DNA of 28,231 bases from Bacteroidales bacterium UBA1192 (GCA_002310175.1 DBYG01000043.1:14074-42304), one strand, 5' to 3'; positions 6,663 through 15,622 are shown, counted from the stretch's first letter. Notes: a model not told the origin generated them from the sequence alone. Numbers and translations: made by a program.

Positions 6663-7065
6663 ATATTTGATTCCTATAAAAATTCTTACTGACTGCAAAG
6701 ATGCAAAAAATGTTACAATAATATATCATAACGGCATTCGTTGTTTCGCTCATTGGTCATCCGGTAATGAACCTGCTCCGTAAGATACGTATTAGCTGTC
6801 CGCCGTCTCATCCCCGATCGTGAAAACATATAGAGTTTCAAATTGCAGTGTTACAGTAAAAGACAGAAGCTTTGGTGAAAGCACCTGGATAATGTTGATT
6901 TTTTTTACCGTCGTTAAGCACTGCGTATTTTGCGCTCTAACCAGCGCGAAAAAAATCTCCGGTTAGAGAAAAAAAATTCTCTAGCTAAGGAGTAGATTTT
7001 CTCTGGTTAGAGCGTATTCGGAGGGTTAGTAAGCCGCAACAATGGTGTAAGAATTTTTCAGATGG
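6663..7065. other. Gene-free intergenic stretch of 403 bases
   Basis: No credible coding frame is seen on either strand. It holds the upstream region of the TerB-DnaJ gene (a weak -7-like CATCTTTG on the minus strand near 6693), a T8 run at 6899-6906, and the large palindrome at 6931-7016. The 6740-6900 part shows nothing I can name. Both flanking genes run leftward, so it lies after the MFS gene and before the TerB-DnaJ gene. Confidence 0.6.
6931..7016. repeat. 86-base imperfect palindrome with repeated GGTTAGAG units
   Basis: The two 40-base arms (6931-6970 and 6977-7016) pair without gaps around an A6 centre (6971-6976). By my count there are 27 Watson-Crick and 5 G-U pairs out of 40. The outer stem CGCTCTAACCAG / CTGGTTAGAGCG (6933-6944, 7003-7014) is perfect, and the inner stem TAGAGAA/TTCTCTA is also perfect. 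TCTCCGGTTAGAG (6956-6968) and TCTCTGGTTAGAG (7000-7012) form a direct repeat of 44-base period with one mismatch. No U tract follows on either strand, so it is not a normal terminator. It resembles a repetitive extragenic palindrome or a small non-autonomous element. Confidence 0.8.
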
Positions 7066-8247
7066 TCAACGCAGCTTGTTGGACTCGAAGTGGCGGCGGA
7101 TTGAGGTGAAGTAGAAGATGAGGCCGAAGAGATTGACAGCCCAGGCGGCCCAGAAGGCGCTGTGGTAGCCGTAGTACTCGGAAAACAGGCCACCTGTGAG
7201 CACGCCTAAGCCTACGCCGGCATCCCAGGAGGTCAGAATGGAGGAGTTTGCGGTGCCGCGCTGCGAGTGCTCTGCCAGGTTGATGAACATGGTCTGGAAA
7301 GCGGGGTACATGTGACCGTTGCCCAGACCTATTATAAGTGCGGCGCCGTAATAGCCTATGGGATTGTGCAGGGCGGCAAACAGCAGGTATCCGAATATGC
7401 TGACCGATACGCCCATGGCGGCGTTGCGGGAGACCTTGTTTTCACGAAGGGCATGAGCACCGGTAAGACGTGAAATGATGAGACCAGCGGCGCAGAGTCC
7501 GAAAAAAAGTCCCGTTCCACCGGTGATTCCAAGCTCCTCCTTGCCATATATGGCCACGTAAGTGGAGACCACCCCGTAACTGAATGAGAAACATCCGATG
7601 CCGATAGCCTGCCGCCATCCTTTGAGCAGAAAGAAACGGTCCAATGAGAGAACCTTTTTCTCGGGAACATAATCCCTGTGGGGCATTCTTATTGACAGTT
7701 CTAACAGCAAACCTATAAGTGAAGTGATAAGCGAAACCCAGAAAAGAGCCTTGTAACTGCCGCTGAAAGCGCCCAAAAGAACGATTGCCAGGGCGGGACC
7801 TAATGCCATAGCAAGGTTGTTGCTCAGGCCGTAATAACCGATAGCCTCACCGCGGCGTGATGACGGAACCACATCGATGGCCACAGTACTGGCAGCAACG
7901 GTGGTAGCGCCAAAAGGAATACCGTGAAGAGTGCGGAATATGGCAAAAGAGAGCAGAGAGCCGGCCACGATATATCCGCTGAAAAGGCCGAAAAACAGGA
8001 ACCCGAATACCACAAGTACAGTCTTGCGAGGAAAACTGTCAACCATATATCCGCTGAATGGCCTGATGAGCAGAGCCATCAGAGTGTATCCGGTTAGCAC
8101 CATTCCTATGGTGTCCTTGGTGGCCCCGAAAGTCTCGCTAAGATAAAGAGGCAGCAGCGGAACAATGAGCATAAAGGCAAAATGAACCAGGAAGTTTGTG
8201 GTCCATATCTTTCTGTAGTTGGCATTCCAAAGCTTATCCTTGGTCAT
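7066..8247 (-). CDS. Major facilitator superfamily transporter
   Basis: This is a 393-residue polytopic membrane protein with about 12 hydrophobic segments and the usual MFS length. The loop between helices 2 and 3 carries RPFSGYMVDSFPRK (62-75), the family's G-x-x-x-D-R/K-type signature. Helix 4 to 5 contains FRTLHGIPFGATTVAASTVAIDVVPSSRRGEAIGYYGLS, typical of the sugar/drug efflux-like branch. The second half repeats the pattern (RGTANSSILTSWDAGVGLG). The start overlaps the metH stop by four bases (ATGA), so translation is coupled. Location as the last gene of a methionine/redox operon suggests, but does not show, that the cargo is linked to methionine or one-carbon metabolism. Substrate and direction of transport are unknown. 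Confidence 0.88.
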   Translation of the reverse strand: MTKDKLWNANYRKIWTTNFLVHFAFMLIVPLLPLYLSETFGATKDTIGMVLTGYTLMALLIRPFSGYMVDSFPRKTVLVVFGFLFFGLFSGYIVAGSLLSFAIFRTLHGIPFGATTVAASTVAIDVVPSSRRGEAIGYYGLSNNLAMALGPALAIVLLGAFSGSYKALFWVSLITSLIGLLLELSIRMPHRDYVPEKKVLSLDRFFLLKGWRQAIGIGCFSFSYGVVSTYVAIYGKEELGITGGTGLFFGLCAAGLIISRLTGAHALRENKVSRNAAMGVSVSIFGYLLFAALHNPIGYYGAALIIGLGNGHMYPAFQTMFINLAEHSQRGTANSSILTSWDAGVGLGVLTGGLFSEYYGYHSAFWAAWAVNLFGLIFYFTSIRRHFESNKLR

Positions 8248-10577
8248 TTTTTGCCACAGATATTCTGCATGAGATGTGCCGTTTCCAACGCGTCTTTTGA
8301 GTAGTAGGTTGCACCTATTGCCGATGCAATATCAGGAGTCATAACGGCACCGCCCACAATGATGGGGCAGGTGATACCGCTGGCACGCAGGTGCTCTATG
8401 GTCTCCTTCATTGAATCGACGGTGGTGGTCATAAGGGCACTCAGGCCAATGGCATCGGGGTGCTCGTTCAGAGTGGCCTCAAGCACAGCCTCCTTGGGAA
8501 CGTCCTTACCCAGGTCCGTAACGCTGAATCCGTGACTCTGAACCACAACCTTGACTATGTTCTTGCCTATGTCATGGACATCGCCCTTGACGGTGGCAAT
8601 GATCATGTGACCTTTTGACGGTTCGTCATCACCCTTGGTGCCGAACTGCTCGGATATGACGGCAAATGCCAGCTTGGCGGCTTCGGCCGAACGTATCAGC
8701 TGCGGCATGAACACCTCGTTGCGGGCAAAACGGGCGCCTACATCACCCAAAGCCGGAATCAGAATCTCATTGATTATGCGGTCCTTGCCCAGATCAGGCA
8801 TCTCACGCTCTATACAATCCTTTACGCGATCCTTAAGACCTTGCGCAACAGCGTTGTAGAGGTTATCTACTGTCTGCTCATCGGATGCCTGGGTGTTGAA
8901 GTATATGAATCCTGCGCAACCTGGATCGTTACCGGTGAGCGCCATCGATGCACGTACGGTAGCGACTGTCTCGCGGTCCAGCGGGTTCATGATAGGCATA
9001 TCCAGTCCGCCCATGAATGCCATAGCCAGGAAATTGCGGTTAAGCGTGCCGCGCTCCGGCAGGCCGAATGATACGTTGGAAAGGCCTATTGTGGTGAGAA
9101 CTCCAAGTTTCTTGAGAGCAGACAGGGTATCAATGGTAATCTTGCCGTACTGTGGATTGGACGATATGGCCATAACCAGTCCGTCAAATACCAGCAGGCG
9201 TCGGTCAATGCCCATTTTCCCGGCACGCTCTATGATGCGGCGGGCTATCTCCAAGCGTCCTTCGCAGCTCTCGGGCACGCCGCGCTCATCAAGCGGCAGT
9301 GTGACTGACGGAGCCTGATAGCGGGCTATGATGGGCAGCAGGCGTGACATTGACTCTTCAGCTCCGTTCACGGAGTTGATCATGGGTACGCCGTTGTACA
9401 GACGTATTGCTGCCTGTATTGCTTCCGGATTGGATGAGTCAAGCTGGAGAGGAAGGTCGCATACCTCCTGCACCTTACGTACAGCCTGGCAAAGAAGCGT
9501 CTTTTCATCAGAGTTTGGTACACCGCAGTTAAGGTCCAGGAAATCGGCTCCGGCATCCTTCTGGGCAAGTGCCTCATGCTGCAGGTACTCAAAATTACCC
9601 TCGGCCAGAGCTGCCTTGAGCTTTTTCTTGCCGGTGGGGTTGAGACGCTCGCCGCATATCAGTCCCTTCTCAAGTTTGAGCAGTATGGTGGATGAGCATA
9701 TATATGTGCCGTCCGGTTTGGACATCTCAGGTGCCGGCTGGTCCTTGTATATGGAAATGGCTTTGATTGTGGATGGCGATGAACCGCAGCATCCTCCGAT
9801 AATAGACGCTCCAGCCTCAATCAGATCAGCGGCAATCTTTACAAAATCCTGATCCGTCCAGTTATAGACCACCTGGCCGTCAAGCATCTCAGGCAAACCT
9901 TTGTTAGGTTGGGCCAGAATAGGGCGCGAGGCAAATGGTTTCATGCGTCGGACCACATCAACCACACTGAGAGGATTGGTAGAACAATTCACCCCAAGCG
10001 CATCAACACCTAATGATGAGAGTGTAAGAGCCACAATCTCAGGTGTGGAACCGGTAAGAGTGCGGCCGGTCTCATCAAAAGTCATTGTGGCGAATATGGG
10101 TTTGTTGCAGCAGTCATGTATGGCCAGAATGGCGGCACGCAGTTCGTATAGGTCACTGAAGGTCTCCAGGATAAAGCCATCAACGCGGTCAGCTGTGTAA
10201 AGGGCCACTTGGCGGTAGTTCTCGTAAGCCTGTTCAAAAGTAAACGGACCCACAGGTTCCATCAGCTGGCCAGATGTGGAAACATCAAACATCACGTTGG
10301 CACTGGTGCCTACAGCGGTTCGTGCATTGTCAATTGCCGCATCGGCAATCTCCTGCCAGGTATATTCCTTTGACTGCCATTTGGCAGGATTGAGTTCGAA
10401 AGAGTTGCATGTGATGTATTGTGCTCCGGCCTCAAGGTAGTCGCGATGCATCTGTCGCACGCGTTCCGGGTTGGTTATGTTTAGTACAGCAACCCCCTGA
10501 TGCCTGTGCTCATGATCCTGAGCATCGGCAAGCATGGTGCCTTGTGCTCCGTCAAAAATCCTTATTTTATCGGTCAT
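8244..10577 (-). CDS. metH: Cobalamin-dependent methionine synthase, catalytic core without reactivation domain
   Basis: MetH moves a methyl group from methyl-tetrahydrofolate via methylcobalamin to homocysteine. Four modules are visible. The homocysteine barrel (1-~280) has zinc ligands C198 (GVNCS) and C263/C264 (GGCCGSSP). The pterin-binding barrel (~300-565) starts CGERLNPTGKK and includes FLDLNCG and QLDSSNPEAI. The helical cobalamin cap is at ~566-645. The B12 Rossmann domain (~655-775) has DVHDIG (666-671), whose His668 is the lower cobalt ligand, then LSALMTTT. The chain stops at 777 residues, whereas E. coli MetH is ~1227 and carries a C-terminal AdoMet reactivation domain that is absent here. 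It lies 17 bases after metF and overlaps the transporter gene by four. No B12 riboswitch is apparent in the short gap. Confidence 0.94.
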   Translation of the reverse strand: MTDKIRIFDGAQGTMLADAQDHEHRHQGVAVLNITNPERVRQMHRDYLEAGAQYITCNSFELNPAKWQSKEYTWQEIADAAIDNARTAVGTSANVMFDVSTSGQLMEPVGPFTFEQAYENYRQVALYTADRVDGFILETFSDLYELRAAILAIHDCCNKPIFATMTFDETGRTLTGSTPEIVALTLSSLGVDALGVNCSTNPLSVVDVVRRMKPFASRPILAQPNKGLPEMLDGQVVYNWTDQDFVKIAADLIEAGASIIGGCCGSSPSTIKAISIYKDQPAPEMSKPDGTYICSSTILLKLEKGLICGERLNPTGKKKLKAALAEGNFEYLQHEALAQKDAGADFLDLNCGVPNSDEKTLLCQAVRKVQEVCDLPLQLDSSNPEAIQAAIRLYNGVPMINSVNGAEESMSRLLPIIARYQAPSVTLPLDERGVPESCEGRLEIARRIIERAGKMGIDRRLLVFDGLVMAISSNPQYGKITIDTLSALKKLGVLTTIGLSNVSFGLPERGTLNRNFLAMAFMGGLDMPIMNPLDRETVATVRASMALTGNDPGCAGFIYFNTQASDEQTVDNLYNAVAQGLKDRVKDCIEREMPDLGKDRIINEILIPALGDVGARFARNEVFMPQLIRSAEAAKLAFAVISEQFGTKGDDEPSKGHMIIATVKGDVHDIGKNIVKVVVQSHGFSVTDLGKDVPKEAVLEATLNEHPDAIGLSALMTTTVDSMKETIEHLRASGITCPIIVGGAVMTPDIASAIGATYYSKDALETAHLMQNICGKK

Positions 10578-10594
10578 TTCAGGGTATTCAACTG

Positions 10595-11479
10595 TTATTT
10601 GAAGAATTCGTCAGCAACATAGCTTATGTTCTGCATCAGTTTGTTTATGAATCCGCTCTTGTTCATGGAATAAATATGGATGCCGTCAACATCATTGGCT
10701 ATCAGGTCCAGAATCTGATAGCTGGTAAAAATGAGTCCAATCTCCTCAATGGCGGTCTTGTCATCCTTATAACGGTCAAAATAGTTCCATAGCTTGAGCG
10801 GTACGTTACAGCCGGTAATCTGTATCATGCGGTCCAGCTGAGCATAGTTGGTGACAGGCATGATTCCGGGTATGATGGGCACTGTCACTCCAGCCTTGCG
10901 GGCCTTGAGCAGGAAATGGTAGAACACCTCATTGTCAAAGAAGAGCTGGCTGTTGAAGAACTCCATTCCGGCATCCTGCTTGATTTTCATAAATTCAATG
11001 TCACTGTTCAGATTGGTTGCCTCCGGATGCTTTTCCGGATAGCATGCCCCGGCCATGGAAAAACAGCCGTTCCATTTCCAACTTATGTAGCGGGCCATGT
11101 CTGACGCATGGGTGAAATCGGACATGAGCGGGCTTTCAGAGTTCTTGGGAATGTCACCACGCAGTGTAAGGAGATTCTGGACTCCGTATTCCTTGAGTTC
11201 AGAGCATACTTCATCCACTTTGGCAGTAGTCGATGCTACACATGTCAGATGTGCCAACGGTTCAGCTGTGGAGTTTTCCCTGATGAGGTGCGCTATCCTG
11301 GCGGTGTTGCTCAGAGTATTGCCGAGAGCACCGTAAGTCACGCTGATGAAGTCCGGTGACCACTTGTTCATGTTCTTGATGGTCTCACTTATGAGAGTGA
11401 ATGTTTCATCCTCTCTTTTTGGCGGGAAAACCTCGAATGAAAGAGTTTTTTTCCTGGCCAGGATATCTGATATTTTCAT
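10595..11479 (-). CDS. metF: 5,10-methylenetetrahydrofolate reductase
   Basis: MetF is a flavoprotein that reduces methylene-THF to methyl-THF, the methyl donor used by the MetH encoded just downstream. The 294-residue length matches bacterial MetF (~296). The FAD barrel signatures are SFEVFPPK (14-21, Glu16 expected catalytic), LTLRGDIP (104-111, with Asp109 near the flavin N1), AGACYPEKHPEA (143-154) and NSQLFFD (176-182, with substrate-binding Gln178). The start at 11479 yields MKISDIL. The gene lies 19 bases after trxB and 17 before metH, with no promoter between, so it belongs to the same operon. High confidence. Confidence 0.96.
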   Translation of the reverse strand: MKISDILARKKTLSFEVFPPKREDETFTLISETIKNMNKWSPDFISVTYGALGNTLSNTARIAHLIRENSTAEPLAHLTCVASTTAKVDEVCSELKEYGVQNLLTLRGDIPKNSESPLMSDFTHASDMARYISWKWNGCFSMAGACYPEKHPEATNLNSDIEFMKIKQDAGMEFFNSQLFFDNEVFYHFLLKARKAGVTVPIIPGIMPVTNYAQLDRMIQITGCNVPLKLWNYFDRYKDDKTAIEEIGLIFTSYQILDLIANDVDGIHIYSMNKSGFINKLMQNISYVADEFFK

Positions 11480-11498
11480 ATTACTAACACGTATTCCT

Positions 11499-12428
11499 CT
11501 ATTTGTTCAGATAACGTTCAGCTTCGATAGCAGCCTTACATCCGGAAGCAGCGGCGCAGATGGCTTGACGGTAGGTGGGGTCGGCTACATCACCCGCGGC
11601 AAACACGCCAGGTATATTGGTCATGGGAGTTCCGTTTATGGTCTTTATATAACCATTTTCATCAGTATCAATCCATGGCTTGAAAACATCGGAGTTGGGC
11701 TTGTGCCCTATGGCGAGGAAGAATCCGTCAATCTCACGTTCATAGTGTTCCTCAGTGGGCAGACCAAGGTCCTTAACCAGTTTAACACCCTGAACCTTGT
11801 TCTCACCAGTCAATCCCTCAGCGTTATGGCCGAAAAGCACCTCAATCTTAGGATTCTCAAGCACTCTTTTCTGCATTATGTCACTGGCACGTAAATAGTT
11901 CTTTCGCACTATCAGATAGACTTTGGCGGCCAATGTTGACAGGTATGCCGCCTCTTCACATGCTGTATCGCCGCCTCCTACAACAGCAACTGTCTTCTTG
12001 CGGAAGAAGAATCCGTCACATGTGGCGCAGGCGCTAACTCCGCGTCCGGCATATTTGGTTTCATCGGGTAATCCAAGGTATTTGGCCGACGCTCCTGTTG
12101 ATATGATGACCGTTTCTGCCTGGATCTGCACAGATCCGTCAACAGTCACTGTATATGGGGCTGAGCTGAAATCCACCGAAGTGATGATACCGTTCCGGAT
12201 ATCAGCACCAAAACGGGTTGCCTGAGCACGCATGTCCTCCATCATATCATAACCGCTCACTCCTTCGGGGTATCCCGGGAAGTTCTCAACCACAGTGGTG
12301 GTGATGAGCTGGCCGCCAGACTGTGGCCCCTCATAAAGCACGGGTGAGAGATTTGCTCGTGAAGCGTAGATTGCTGCGGTGAATCCGGCCGGACCGGATC
12401 CGATGATTAGGCATTTAATCAGTTCCAT
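11499..12428 (-). CDS. trxB: Thioredoxin reductase
   Basis: TrxB passes electrons from NADPH through FAD and a redox disulfide to thioredoxin in the cytosol. The 309 residues carry the FAD motif GSGPAGFTAAIYASRA (10-25), GGQLITTT (38-45), the redox centre CATC (134-137), the NADPH-binding motif GGGDTACEEA (151-160), and the C-terminal FAD contact GVFAAGDVADPTYRQ. Length and domain order are those of the low-molecular-weight bacterial type. It lies 39 bases after the LolA-like gene and 19 before metF, all on one strand. Thioredoxin recycling may help keep downstream enzymes reduced, but the grouping may simply be conserved order. Confidence 0.97.
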   Translation of the reverse strand: MELIKCLIIGSGPAGFTAAIYASRANLSPVLYEGPQSGGQLITTTVVENFPGYPEGVSGYDMMEDMRAQATRFGADIRNGIITSVDFSSAPYTVTVDGSVQIQAETVIISTGASAKYLGLPDETKYAGRGVSACATCDGFFFRKKTVAVVGGGDTACEEAAYLSTLAAKVYLIVRKNYLRASDIMQKRVLENPKIEVLFGHNAEGLTGENKVQGVKLVKDLGLPTEEHYEREIDGFFLAIGHKPNSDVFKPWIDTDENGYIKTINGTPMTNIPGVFAAGDVADPTYRQAICAAASGCKAAIEAERYLNK

Positions 12429-12467
12429 TTTCCAAATGATGTGTTTTTGATTTGTTATATTTTTTTC

Positions 12468-13109
12468 TTACCTGAGGTCTATTATATCGGCATCCTTATA
12501 GTCCTTCACCGGGCAGACAAATGTTTTTTTGTCAAATGTCAGTCCGGGAGTATATCCTTTTACTGTGATGCTTGCCCTGATGTCACCTGCTTCCTCGGCA
12601 AAAATAACATCCGCACTTCTAATCCTATAGGTGGCGGGGTCAATATTGACGGTTATGATGTTGATACCGGCCATTCCACCGCCTGTTCCTGATGCTTTCA
12701 GAGTGAAAGAGTCCTGACCGTTTCCTTCCACATTGAATCCTTCGTGTGTTTTGAGCATTTCCACAAGATTGTATTTAGCGGCTTCATCGGGCATTGGCTC
12801 ACTTATATATATTTCCTCTATTCCGTTACCGAAGTCATTTCCGCGCCAAAAGGTCTTGCCGTCAAACCAGAGAGTGTTTTCGTCATCGATGGAGCGGAAA
12901 GAGTTGCCGTGCATATCGAAGGTCACATCCCTTGTGTCAGTTCCCATAACGTTCCTGACCACAACAACAAGACTCATGGTGATTCCTCCGTCCTTTTCAA
13001 GCCTTTCAACAGTCCTATTCAGGAGAGACTGCGCGACATTCTGCGATTTTACCGTTGAATTCAGCAGGACTAATGATGAAAGGAGTAGTATAGTAAGCTT
13101 ATTCTTCAT
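12468..13109 (-). CDS. LolA-like periplasmic lipoprotein carrier
   Basis: The 213-residue protein starts with a signal peptide (MKNKLTILLLSSLVLLNSTVKSQ) and has no lipobox, so it is probably a soluble periplasmic protein. The rest is beta rich with the LolA/LolB-type pattern: an initial amphipathic helix (AQSLLNRTVERLEKDGG), a strand pair (VTFDMHGNSFRSIDDENTLWFDGKTFWR), and a late strand with NIITVNIDPATYRIRSADV. Such proteins carry lipoproteins from the inner membrane to the outer membrane. The gene starts 10 bases after ftsK, so it is transcribed from the ftsK promoter. Similarity is by fold pattern rather than by strict motif, so the carrier role is likely but not certain. Confidence 0.75.
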   Translation of the reverse strand: MKNKLTILLLSSLVLLNSTVKSQNVAQSLLNRTVERLEKDGGITMSLVVVVRNVMGTDTRDVTFDMHGNSFRSIDDENTLWFDGKTFWRGNDFGNGIEEIYISEPMPDEAAKYNLVEMLKTHEGFNVEGNGQDSFTLKASGTGGGMAGINIITVNIDPATYRIRSADVIFAEEAGDIRASITVKGYTPGLTFDKKTFVCPVKDYKDADIIDLR

Positions 13110-13119
13110 ATATCAAACT

Positions 13120-15570
13120 TCAAAGTAGGTTGAGTGATTCAAGAATACGGTCCAGTTGAACCTCATCGGCAACAAGGACGGGACGTGGCTTGCTTCCGTC
13201 TGCACGACCCACTATCCCGGCTTTTTCAAGTTGGTCCATCAGTCTGCCTGCACGGTTGTAGCCAATTGCAAACTTCCTCTGAATCAGTGAGGTGGACCCT
13301 GACTGTTGTACCACTATAAGTCTGGCGGCGTCTGCGAACATGGGATCGAACTTACCCACATCCATGCCTCCCTCTGTGGTGCCTCCACCTTCATTTTCAT
13401 CGACATATTCAGGCAAGGGATAGGCTTCGGTATAACCTTGCTGACGGCTTATGTATTGACAGATATTGTTAACCTCCGGGGTATCGACGAATGCGCACTG
13501 CACGCGTACCGGGTCACTGCCTGAAAGGAATAGCAAGTCACCACGCCCAATCAGCTGGTTGGCACCGGGACGGTCCAGAATGGTGCGGGAGTCTATCATG
13601 GAACTTACACGGAATGCCATCCGGGCAGGGAAGTTGGCCTTGATAGTGCCGGTAATGATATTCGTGGTCGGACGCTGGGTGGCAATAATCATATGCATAC
13701 CCACGGCGCGGGCTTTTTGGGCTATTCTGGCTATAGGCATCTCTATGTCCTTACCTGCGGTCATGATCAGGTCACCGAACTCATCTATCACCACCACTAT
13801 GTACGGGAGGTAGCGGTGGCCCTTTTCAGGATTGAGCTGACGGTCCTTGAACTTGTTGTTGTACTCAATGACAGAACGTACATTGGCCTCCTTGAGCAGT
13901 TCATAGCGGCTGTCCATCTCTATACAGAGAGACTTGAGAGTGTGTATAACCTTCGTGGTATCAGTTATTATAGCATCGGTTTCATCTGGCATTTTGGCAA
14001 GGAAATGTTTCACGATGGGAGCGTAAATGCTGAACTCCACCATCTTTGGATCCACCATTACGAGTTTAAGCTCTGCAGGGTGTTTCTTATATAATAATGA
14101 AGTTATCACTGCGTTGAGACCGACTGATTTTCCTTGACCTGTGGCACCTGCCACAAGCAGATGTGGCATCTTGGCCAGGTCAAACATGAATACATCGTTG
14201 GTGATGGTGCGTCCCAGTGCTACTGGAAGTTCCATCTTGCTCTCAGCGAACTTCCGGCTATTTAGGATGGATTCCATTGAAACGATGACCGGTTTGGCAT
14301 TCGGAACTTCAATACCGATGGTTCCCTTGCCGGGAATAGGGGCTATGATACGTATTCCCAATGCTGAAAGGCTCAGAGCTATGTCAGCTTCCAGATTGCG
14401 TATTTTGGATATCCTCACTCCCGGAGCCGGTGTAATCTCATACAGGGTTATTGTGGGGCCTACGGTGGCGTTTATGGAGTCAATCTCTATTCCGAAATTG
14501 CGCAGCACCTCTATAATACGATCCTTGTTGGCAATCTGCTCCTGCTCGTCTATGGCAGGGTTGGCATTTTCATAATGCTTTAACAGGTCCAGAGTAGGGA
14601 ACCGGTAATGCGACAAGTCCAGACGCGGGTCATAAGGTTCCTGTATCTTTCCCTCGGCTTTCTCGGTTTCACCGGTGTTTATGGTCATGGTTATCTCCTT
14701 TTCCTCTCTGGCGGGAGTCTCCTTAACGGGCTTTTCTTTGGCCTTACTGAATGAGGTTGGTTCATTGAGGATGTCTTCGGGAGGTTGTTGGTCATCTTCA
14801 GAATTACTGAGGTATTCAGTCTTATCAGGTGTGAGTACGGCATTCTCTTTAAAATCGGGAATCCTTTCCTCCGTATCATCTTGTTTTTCTGCTTCGGTTG
14901 CGGATTCTTCCTCGCTGATGTCATGTTCAGAACGTCGCATCCCGCGTTTGAGGCTGTCAGCCCTGCCTCGTACCCATTCAATTGTCCTGCGTGTAAGGAA
15001 AACACAGAACAACAGCATGGTCAGGAAGAGTAGAAGGAATATTCCGGGTACACCTATGTAATGCGTCAGCCAGTCCGTGGCATTCATACCGTGGTTTCCC
15101 CCCGGCATTATAAACGAAGAGTTCATTATCCCTGTGAGGTCAAGCAGGATGAGATTAAGGAGAACAGAAAACCACAGAATAAGGAAAACACAACTGATGA
15201 ACCACTTCCAAAGCTTGAAATGGGTCAAGCCCATAAGATTGGTACCTGTCACACACAGGAACAGGGGAATCAGTATGGAGGGTAGTCCGAACCATTGGTT
15301 AACAAGCAGGTTGGCGGCTGCGGCACCGAGACTACCTGTGCTGTTGGTTGCACTCTGTCCGTCGGCTGCTAATATACTCTGGTCCGTTCCTCCGTTGAAA
15401 AGGAAAGATATGTATGCACCTGCAAGGAATAGCGATAAAACCAGAAGTATAGCTCCCAACACGAACTTGAACGTATCAGTCTTGAACGTGTCTGTTATCT
15501 GTCTGATATTGAACACCTTTTCAGGTTTCTGTGTTCCGGTGCGCTGTTTTTTTTGTTTTAAGCTGGCCAT
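13120..15570 (-). CDS. ftsK: DNA translocase FtsK/SpoIIIE
   Basis: FtsK is a septum-anchored hexameric ATPase that pumps chromosome ends apart during division. The 816 residues show about four membrane segments (roughly 35-57, 95-114, 121-147, 172-194). An acidic, Pro/Glu-rich linker (~205-315) follows, short compared with E. coli. Then come the alpha domain (~320-435) and the RecA-like motor with Walker A GATGQGKS (475-482), Walker B VVVIDEFGDL (592-601) and AQKARAVGMHMIIATQRP (618-633). The C-terminal winged-helix gamma domain (~740-805, SLIQRKFAIGYNRAGRLMDQLEKAGIVG) reads the polar DNA signals. It is the first gene of a leftward operon with the LolA-like gene, trxB, metF, metH and the MFS gene. 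Confidence 0.97.
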   Translation of the reverse strand: MASLKQKKQRTGTQKPEKVFNIRQITDTFKTDTFKFVLGAILLVLSLFLAGAYISFLFNGGTDQSILAADGQSATNSTGSLGAAAANLLVNQWFGLPSILIPLFLCVTGTNLMGLTHFKLWKWFISCVFLILWFSVLLNLILLDLTGIMNSSFIMPGGNHGMNATDWLTHYIGVPGIFLLLFLTMLLFCVFLTRRTIEWVRGRADSLKRGMRRSEHDISEEESATEAEKQDDTEERIPDFKENAVLTPDKTEYLSNSEDDQQPPEDILNEPTSFSKAKEKPVKETPAREEKEITMTINTGETEKAEGKIQEPYDPRLDLSHYRFPTLDLLKHYENANPAIDEQEQIANKDRIIEVLRNFGIEIDSINATVGPTITLYEITPAPGVRISKIRNLEADIALSLSALGIRIIAPIPGKGTIGIEVPNAKPVIVSMESILNSRKFAESKMELPVALGRTITNDVFMFDLAKMPHLLVAGATGQGKSVGLNAVITSLLYKKHPAELKLVMVDPKMVEFSIYAPIVKHFLAKMPDETDAIITDTTKVIHTLKSLCIEMDSRYELLKEANVRSVIEYNNKFKDRQLNPEKGHRYLPYIVVVIDEFGDLIMTAGKDIEMPIARIAQKARAVGMHMIIATQRPTTNIITGTIKANFPARMAFRVSSMIDSRTILDRPGANQLIGRGDLLFLSGSDPVRVQCAFVDTPEVNNICQYISRQQGYTEAYPLPEYVDENEGGGTTEGGMDVGKFDPMFADAARLIVVQQSGSTSLIQRKFAIGYNRAGRLMDQLEKAGIVGRADGSKPRPVLVADEVQLDRILESLNLL

Positions 15571-15622
15571 AATCTGTCGATGTTGTTTCCATGCCTTATC
15601 GGCCTGGGTCTTTGTCGGAATG

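Noticed and set aside
6663..6698. 12-residue extension of the TerB-DnaJ protein
   Set aside because: MAIGKWIGGF is the natural start before the glycine-rich anchor; the extension has no conserved look.
6880..6906. GGTG-AAAG-CACC stem before a T8 run as a terminator
   Set aside because: The stem has only four pairs and is separated from the T run by about ten bases; no plus-strand gene precedes it.
9328..9852. 174-residue plus-strand frame opposite metH
   Set aside because: Antisense to a strongly conserved coding region; Ser/Arg-rich nonsense composition.
12429..12467. Promoter before trxB
   Set aside because: CAAATGAT on the plus strand resembles a reversed -7 box but lacks the required TA at the end; the gap is only 39 bases.
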